From the NCBI GenBank assembly GCA_022822245.1, contig JAJECB010000157.1, positions 1 to 28,216 of the forward strand: DNA of 28,216 bases. Direction: 5' to 3'. A program made the translations under genes and the position numbers. Shown here in pieces: positions 24,041 through 28,216 of this stretch (position 1 is its first letter; each line of letters begins with the position of its first letter). The notes beneath the pieces were generated by a model that was not told the origin of the DNA, did not search any database, and worked only from the letters and a program-made list of their open reading frames with translations. This DNA comes from Gammaproteobacteria bacterium (lineage in GTDB: Bacteria > Pseudomonadota > Gammaproteobacteria > HK1).

Positions 24041-25534
24041 CTAGTTGGTGATGCCGAGGGACGCGCGATACAGCTCGCCCTGCCGCTCGCGCCCGAAGTC
24101 TTCGGTGACCTCTTCCCAGCACTCGTAGATGTTGTCCATCGTCTCCTCGGCCGAGATCTCGTCGGCGAGGAACCGGGCGATCTCGCGGTCGAGGCAGATG
24201 CCCTCGTACTGCTGGGCGCCGGGGATGCGGAGGTCGGAAGCCATGTTCGGGCTGTTGAGGCTCTGTTTGATGGCCCCGAGGTAGTTCTCCGCCCCTTCCT
24301 TCGAGAAGCCCTGGTCGACCCATAGCTGGACGTTCTCGAACTGCGAGATCCGGTACGGGTCGTAGCCCGTCCAGCCGAGCGTCACGTCGTAGTTGGACTG
24401 CGCCGGCGAGTTCATGTAGGACAGGAAGTCGTACGCGGCCGCGATCACCTTCGGATCAGCCTTGGCGTTGACCGCTCCCGACCAGCCGCCGAACGCGGCG
24501 AACGGGGTGTGGTTGACGCCGTCGATCGCGTGCGGGCAGATCTCCGGGGTGCAGTCGACGAGCTTGCCGGTCGCCCGGTCCACCACCCGGGTCGAGCCCG
24601 GCAGGATCTTGGAGGCGACGAGACCCTTGATCTTCGACTGGGTGAGGTCAATCGAGAGCGGCCCGATGTCACCCCACTCGATGAGGAGGGCGCACCGCCC
24701 GGAGAGCACGTAGGGCCGGGTGTCCGTCACTGCCAGGTTAAGCTCGTCGGGCGGGCCGTACTTGCCGGTCTCCTTCAGGATCCGGAGCGCCTCGGCGAAG
24801 CCCTCGTTGCGAACGAGCGGTTCCATCGTCTCGGTGTCGAAGAAGATGCCCTGGCCCGTGCCCTGGGTCTGGAGGTACCCGCCGGCAATCGACAGCGGCA
24901 GCCAGAAGCTTTGCTCGTTCCGCTTCTTGAACAGGCACGAGCCGTAGTCGGGCTCGCCGTCGCCGTTCATGTCCTGGCCGTGGACCGCGGCCGCGACCTC
25001 GAGATACTCCTCCCAGGTGTCCGGCGGCTCGAGGCCGTTCTTCTCCAGCACGTCGGTACGGTAGTACAACATGTGGAAGTCGCCGTCGATGGTGATGAGG
25101 TAGGTCTTGCCGTCGATCTTCTGGTTGAACTCCCGGAAGTAGGGCGCGATGTCGTCGAACTGGATGTCCGGGTCGTTCGCCACGAAGTCGCTCAGGTCGG
25201 CGAGGAGGCCGCTGTCCGCGAGCTCGACCGCCCACCCGGAGGCGAACACCCCGACGTCGATCGAGTTCGTCCCCGTCGACCAGTCGGTCAGCAGCTTCTG
25301 GAAGAGGTCGGCGAACGGCACCGTCGCCACCGTGATCGTCGCGCCGGTCATCGCCTTGAACTCCTCGCCTCGCTCGTCGAGGCGGCCGGCGATGACCGGT
25401 CCCGGCCGGGTGAGGATGTTGACGGTGACGCCTTCGTGCTTCATTTCGGCGCCGGCGAGGGGCGCGAACGCGGCCGCGCCAAGGGCCGCCGCGCCGACGG
25501 TGGCCAGGGCCAGAGTTCGTTTCATCTCGAACAT
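24041..25534 (-). CDS. Periplasmic extracellular solute-binding protein of the ABC importer
   Basis: A 497-residue family-1-type solute-binding protein. A Sec signal is plain: KR at 5-6, a hydrophobic Ala/Leu core, and A-G-A at 27-29 as a cleavage site, with no lipobox Cys. The mature part starts with HEGVTVNILTRPGPV and carries typical segments such as YYRTDVLEKNGLEPPDTWEE. Cysteines (CLFKK, SGRC, DCTPEIC) may pair in the periplasm. ATG 25534 has CCGGAG eight bases upstream; ATG 25525 is an alternative. It is the first gene of the importer operon and fixes its substrate specificity. Sugars, polyols or related small molecules are likely; nothing in the sequence decides among them. Confidence 0.92.
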   Translation of the reverse strand: MFEMKRTLALATVGAAALGAAAFAPLAGAEMKHEGVTVNILTRPGPVIAGRLDERGEEFKAMTGATITVATVPFADLFQKLLTDWSTGTNSIDVGVFASGWAVELADSGLLADLSDFVANDPDIQFDDIAPYFREFNQKIDGKTYLITIDGDFHMLYYRTDVLEKNGLEPPDTWEEYLEVAAAVHGQDMNGDGEPDYGSCLFKKRNEQSFWLPLSIAGGYLQTQGTGQGIFFDTETMEPLVRNEGFAEALRILKETGKYGPPDELNLAVTDTRPYVLSGRCALLIEWGDIGPLSIDLTQSKIKGLVASKILPGSTRVVDRATGKLVDCTPEICPHAIDGVNHTPFAAFGGWSGAVNAKADPKVIAAAYDFLSYMNSPAQSNYDVTLGWTGYDPYRISQFENVQLWVDQGFSKEGAENYLGAIKQSLNSPNMASDLRIPGAQQYEGICLDREIARFLADEISAEETMDNIYECWEEVTEDFGRERQGELYRASLGITN

Positions 25535-25860
25535 GTTGGTTCTCCGGTGTGTTCCGGTTGGTCAAGGGATGGCCCTCCAGAATACATGCTGGCCAGCCAC
25601 CACGGAACCGCGGAGGTTATATGAACCTGTGCGCGCGCACCCGCCGGCCCGGACGCCGGGTGACCAGCAGCGCCACGCGGCCGGCGACGGACCGGTACGC
25701 GGACTCATCGAAGGGCGGGTGGTGCGTACGTCTCCTCGCGGTGCGGGCATGCCGGCGTATCGAGACTTCAGCTCGGCTTGGCCCTTGGTATGTGCTCCCG
25801 CTTGGCCCCTGACATGGCCCTCGACTTGGCCCCCTTCCCTCCTCCGGCCCATGTGCCGCC
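25535..25860. other. Intergenic region upstream of the importer operon
   Basis: This 326-bp region holds no supported gene; the frames that cross it do not look like proteins. Near the binding-protein gene, on the minus strand, are a -10-like TATAAC (25621-25616, no good -35) and a perfect palindrome GCTGGCCAGC (25588-25597), 54 bases before the ATG, which could be an operator. A GC stem, CCGGC/GCCGG (25644-25659), could end the oxidoreductase transcript. A degenerate 12-bp repeat lies at 25777-25836. Confidence 0.55.
25777..25836. repeat. Degenerate 12-bp tandem repeat
   Basis: CTTGGCCC or CATGGCCC recurs at 25777, 25801, 25813 and 25825, that is, in a 12-bp register; the unit at 25789 is decayed. 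This gives five units between the oxidoreductase stop and the importer promoter region. It may be a small minisatellite or a set of regulator sites. No function is shown. Confidence 0.6.
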
Positions 25861-26940
25861 TTACGAGACCTTGGGGAGCACCTCGTTCTTGAGGAGGGAC
25901 ATCGACCCGTGCCACGCGTCGTAGGTGTCCCATTCGTGGCCCATGGCGAGGAGGGTTCCGAACTCTCCGATCTCGCCCTGAAGGTCATTGAGCTTCTGGG
26001 CGACTTCGTCGACGCTGCCGACGATGAACACGTTGTCGATGAGGTAGTCGACGGTCACGTCGGAGTCGGCCATGTCCGGGTCGTTCTTCATGAGCCCCAG
26101 CATCCCGACCTTGGGGAGGAGCTTGAAGAAGTAGTCCTCGAAGTCCCGGGCGAGAACCCCCTCGCGCGCGAGCTTCCTTGCCTCGGCCCCCGATTCGGCG
26201 ACGACAATCTCGCGTGCCACCCGCCATTCTCCCCAGTTCGGCTCCCGCCCCGCCTCGTTCGCCCCCTCCTCGATGGCTTCCCGGTGGGTCTTGAGGAGCA
26301 CCGGCGGAATCAGGTTGATCGACATCGGGATCCAGCCGCGAACGCCGGCCATCCTGAGGGTCGTGGAGCGGACGGACACCCCCGCTACCCCGATCGGCGG
26401 ATGCGGCTGCTGGTACGGCCGGACGTGGGCCCGGAGCCCGTAGTCGTCGTCGGGCTCGGGGATCGCGAAGCTGAACCCTTCGCTCTCGTACTGCCCGGGC
26501 TTCGGATCGTTCCAGAGCTTCAGAATCGCGTCCACCGCCGCGCGCGTGTACGCGGCGGCGTTGATGCGCGGGTTGTCGCCCCAGTAGCCGAACACCTGCA
26601 TGTCTCCGGGGAACGCCCCGGTGCCGATCCCCCAGTTGAACCGGCCCTCCGACATGTGGTCGAGCTGAGCGATCCGGTGGGCGAGGACGAAGGGGTCGTG
26701 GTTGGGCATGCAGCTCACCCCGGTTCCGAGCCGAATCTGCTTCGTGAGCGGAATCGCCTGCGCGATGAGCAGCTCGGGGGAGGGAATGTTCTCCCACAGG
26801 GACGTGAAGTGCTCGCCGATCCAGGCCTCGGAGTAGCCGAGCTCGTCGAGCTTGACGATCTGGTCCAGATCCGCCTTCAGGGTCTCGGTGAGATTGGACC
26901 CGGGGGGATGCAGGGGCATGGTGAAAAGACCAAGTTCCAT
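25861..26940 (-). CDS. LLM-class flavin-dependent oxidoreductase
   Basis: ATG 26940 gives 359 residues; AGGAG lies about 11 bases upstream. The frame to 27192 only shadows coaE. The luciferase-like fold is clear: MELGLFTMPLHPP at the N-terminus, an AWIGEHF strand, IRLGTGVSCMPNHDP, then LDHMSEGRFNWGIGTGAFPG and a GVAGVSV strand. These enzymes use reduced FMN or F420 to oxidise a substrate, often as monooxygenases; the length and the GEHF/NHDP pattern match the bacterial luciferase/alkane-monooxygenase branch more than F420 dehydrogenases. The gene follows coaE after 79 bp and precedes the importer. A second family member starts at 27783. Confidence 0.92.
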   Translation of the reverse strand: MELGLFTMPLHPPGSNLTETLKADLDQIVKLDELGYSEAWIGEHFTSLWENIPSPELLIAQAIPLTKQIRLGTGVSCMPNHDPFVLAHRIAQLDHMSEGRFNWGIGTGAFPGDMQVFGYWGDNPRINAAAYTRAAVDAILKLWNDPKPGQYESEGFSFAIPEPDDDYGLRAHVRPYQQPHPPIGVAGVSVRSTTLRMAGVRGWIPMSINLIPPVLLKTHREAIEEGANEAGREPNWGEWRVAREIVVAESGAEARKLAREGVLARDFEDYFFKLLPKVGMLGLMKNDPDMADSDVTVDYLIDNVFIVGSVDEVAQKLNDLQGEIGEFGTLLAMGHEWDTYDAWHGSMSLLKNEVLPKVS

Positions 26941-27019
26941 TATTTCAGCGCTCCTGTTCCGTAGCTCTCGCGAAATGGGATTCCGAACGGGGCGAGCGTA
27001 GCCGGGGAGAGGACTTCGC

Positions 27020-27649
27020 TCAAGCACCCCGCGCCGCCGCCGCGGCGAGGGCGTCGACGGCGCCGGCGAGCGCGTCGAGGGTGCCGTCGTTGCGGATGAC
27101 GCGGTCGGCGCGCGCTTCGCGCTCCGCGTTGCCGAGCTGCGCGTCGATGCGCGCGCGCGCCGCCTCCGGCGAGAGCCGGTTGCGTGCGACAAGGCGATCG
27201 AGCGCCCGCTCGGGAGCCGTGCTGACCGTCCAGACCTCGTCGCAGAGCGCGTCCCACCCAGCCTCGAACAGCACCGCCGCGTCGAGGACGATGAAGGGCG
27301 GGGGGGACGCCCGCGCCCGAACGTCCTCGATCTCGCGGCGCATCCGTTCGTGCATCGGGGGGTGGGTCAGGCGGTTGAGCTCGGCGAGCCGCGCCGGATC
27401 GGCGAAGACCAGCCGCCCGAGGCGAGGGCGCGCGATCTCCCCCGCCTCGTCGAGGATCTCCGTTCCGAACGAGGCGACGACCCCTTCGTATGCCTCGCCG
27501 CCCTCGCGCATGAGGGCCCGGTGGCCGACCCGATCCGCGTCGATGACGTGCGCGCCGAGGGCGCCGAGGCGCTCCGAGACCGTCGACTTGCCGGCCGCGA
27601 TCCCCCCCGTGAGCCCGATCACGGGGGGCGCCGATTCACCCTTGTCCAT
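27020..27649 (-). CDS. coaE: Dephospho-CoA kinase
   Basis: A 209-residue CoaE, the last step of coenzyme A synthesis: phosphorylation of dephospho-CoA at the ribose 3'-OH. The P-loop is IGLTGGIAAGKST (11-23); DADRVGH (38-44), the LTHPPMHERM lid segment, the LDAAVLFEAGW strand and the C-terminal RIDAQL...RADRVIRNDG are all as in the family. ATG 27649 is set by AAGGA upstream at good spacing and by family length; the open frame to 27715 adds only a charged leader. It is divergent from the plus-strand oxidoreductase gene across 133 bp and may share a transcript with the oxidoreductase downstream. It looks intact. Confidence 0.95.
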   Translation of the reverse strand: MDKGESAPPVIGLTGGIAAGKSTVSERLGALGAHVIDADRVGHRALMREGGEAYEGVVASFGTEILDEAGEIARPRLGRLVFADPARLAELNRLTHPPMHERMRREIEDVRARASPPPFIVLDAAVLFEAGWDALCDEVWTVSTAPERALDRLVARNRLSPEAARARIDAQLGNAEREARADRVIRNDGTLDALAGAVDALAAAAARGA

Positions 27650-27782
27650 CCACCGCCGTCCTTCCCGACATCCGCCGTTCCCCCGCCCGCGCGGGGCGCG
27701 GCGACCGGCCCCCATCGTTGCCGAAGCCGCGCGACAATGCCATGCTCTCGGGTCCGCAACGACGCAATCGGGACCAAACAGT

Positions 27783-28216
27783 ATGCGATTCGGGGTCTTC
27801 TACGAGCTGCAACTGCCCAAGCCGTGGGGCGACGGCGACGAGCACCGCCTCTTCAAGGAGGCGATCGAGCAGGTGGTTCTCGCCGACCGGCTCGGCTTCG
27901 ACTACGCCTGGCAGGTCGAGCACCACTTCCTCGACGAGTACTCCCATTCGTCGGCGCCGGAGGTCTTCCTCGCCGCCGCCGCCGCCCGCACCTCCGGGAT
28001 CCGCCTCGGGCACGGGATCCGCCAGGTGATCCCGAACTACAACCACCCCGCGCGCACCGCCGAGTGCGTCGCGACCCTGGACCTCCTGTCCGACGGCCGC
28101 GTCGACCTCGGGATCGGCGAAGGGGCGACCCGCCTCGAGCTCGGCGCCTTCGGCATCCGGGCGAAGACCAAGCGGGCGCGGTCGCTCGAGGCGGCCGAGC
28201 AGATCTGCAACATGAT
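27783..28216 (+). CDS. LLM-class flavin-dependent oxidoreductase, N-terminal part (runs off window)
   Basis: ATG 27783 opens a frame of 144 codons that is still open at the window end. It begins MRFGVFYELQLPKPWG and continues with VVLADRLGFDYAWQVEHHFL, then SSAPEVFLAAAAARTSGIRL, a P-N-Y-N-H-P segment and LLSDGRVDLGIGEGA. The V-E-H-H-F and the S-x-G-R-(V/F) patterns are characteristic of the luciferase-like family. It belongs to the same family as the oxidoreductase at 25861-26940 but differs markedly, so it is not a recent copy. It is divergent from coaE. No strong ribosome site is seen; GGACC lies about eight bases upstream. Confidence 0.88.
   Translation, partial: MRFGVFYELQLPKPWGDGDEHRLFKEAIEQVVLADRLGFDYAWQVEHHFLDEYSHSSAPEVFLAAAAARTSGIRLGHGIRQVIPNYNHPARTAECVATLDLLSDGRVDLGIGEGATRLELGAFGIRAKTKRARSLEAAEQICNM

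Noticed and set aside
22674..24044. 456-codon plus-strand open frame rich in Asp, Glu, His and Arg
   Set aside because: Antisense shadow of the two permease genes. The permease reading has membrane spans and EAA loops, and this frame has nothing recognisable.

Overview
This window comes from a high-GC bacterium, probably a diderm. The sugar-type binding protein has a plain Sec signal ending in an A-x-A site and no lipobox cysteine, as expected for a free periplasmic protein. No rRNA, tRNA or species-specific marker is visible, so I give no taxon. Almost everything is on the minus strand. Only the two window-edge genes are on plus: a PhnD-like binding-protein tail at 1-342 and the first part of a luciferase-like monooxygenase at 27783-28216.

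Right part, about 18.3-28.2 kb, reads as ordinary metabolism and transport. Reading along the minus strand it holds coaE, an LLM flavin-dependent oxidoreductase, and a four-gene carbohydrate-type ABC importer (binding protein, two permeases, MalK/UgpC-type ATPase). A small retropepsin-like aspartic protease and an AMP-binding acyl-CoA synthetase follow. Both permeases carry an extra segment of about 55-60 residues with two predicted membrane spans.

Left and centre, about 0.4-18.1 kb, is a co-oriented defence island. Its backbone is a DUF499 P-loop ATPase (15080-18106), a GTGA-coupled 165-residue partner, two further AAA/STAND-like ATPases (one with a ten-unit TPR array), a DUF1156 DNA methyltransferase and a PLD-plus-SNF2 helicase. 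ATPase, methyltransferase and helicase together recall the helicase-methylase-ATPase defence systems (named Hma in the literature, from memory). The two extra ATPases are not, to my knowledge, standard members.

Between the 165-residue gene and the ATPase pair sits a visibly more AT-rich three-gene cassette, about 11.2-14.5 kb: DUF262 protein, DUF3696 SMC/RecF-like ATPase and an unknown 325-residue protein, joined by two 17-bp overlaps. From memory this composition resembles Menshen. It looks like a second defence system nested inside the first. The ATPase pair, methyltransferase and helicase are tightly coupled (4-nt gap, 8-bp overlap, 2-nt gap). They follow a 208-bp AT-rich spacer with a candidate promoter and a 14-bp perfect palindrome just before the first start codon. 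No integrase, transposase, att repeat or CRISPR array was seen.
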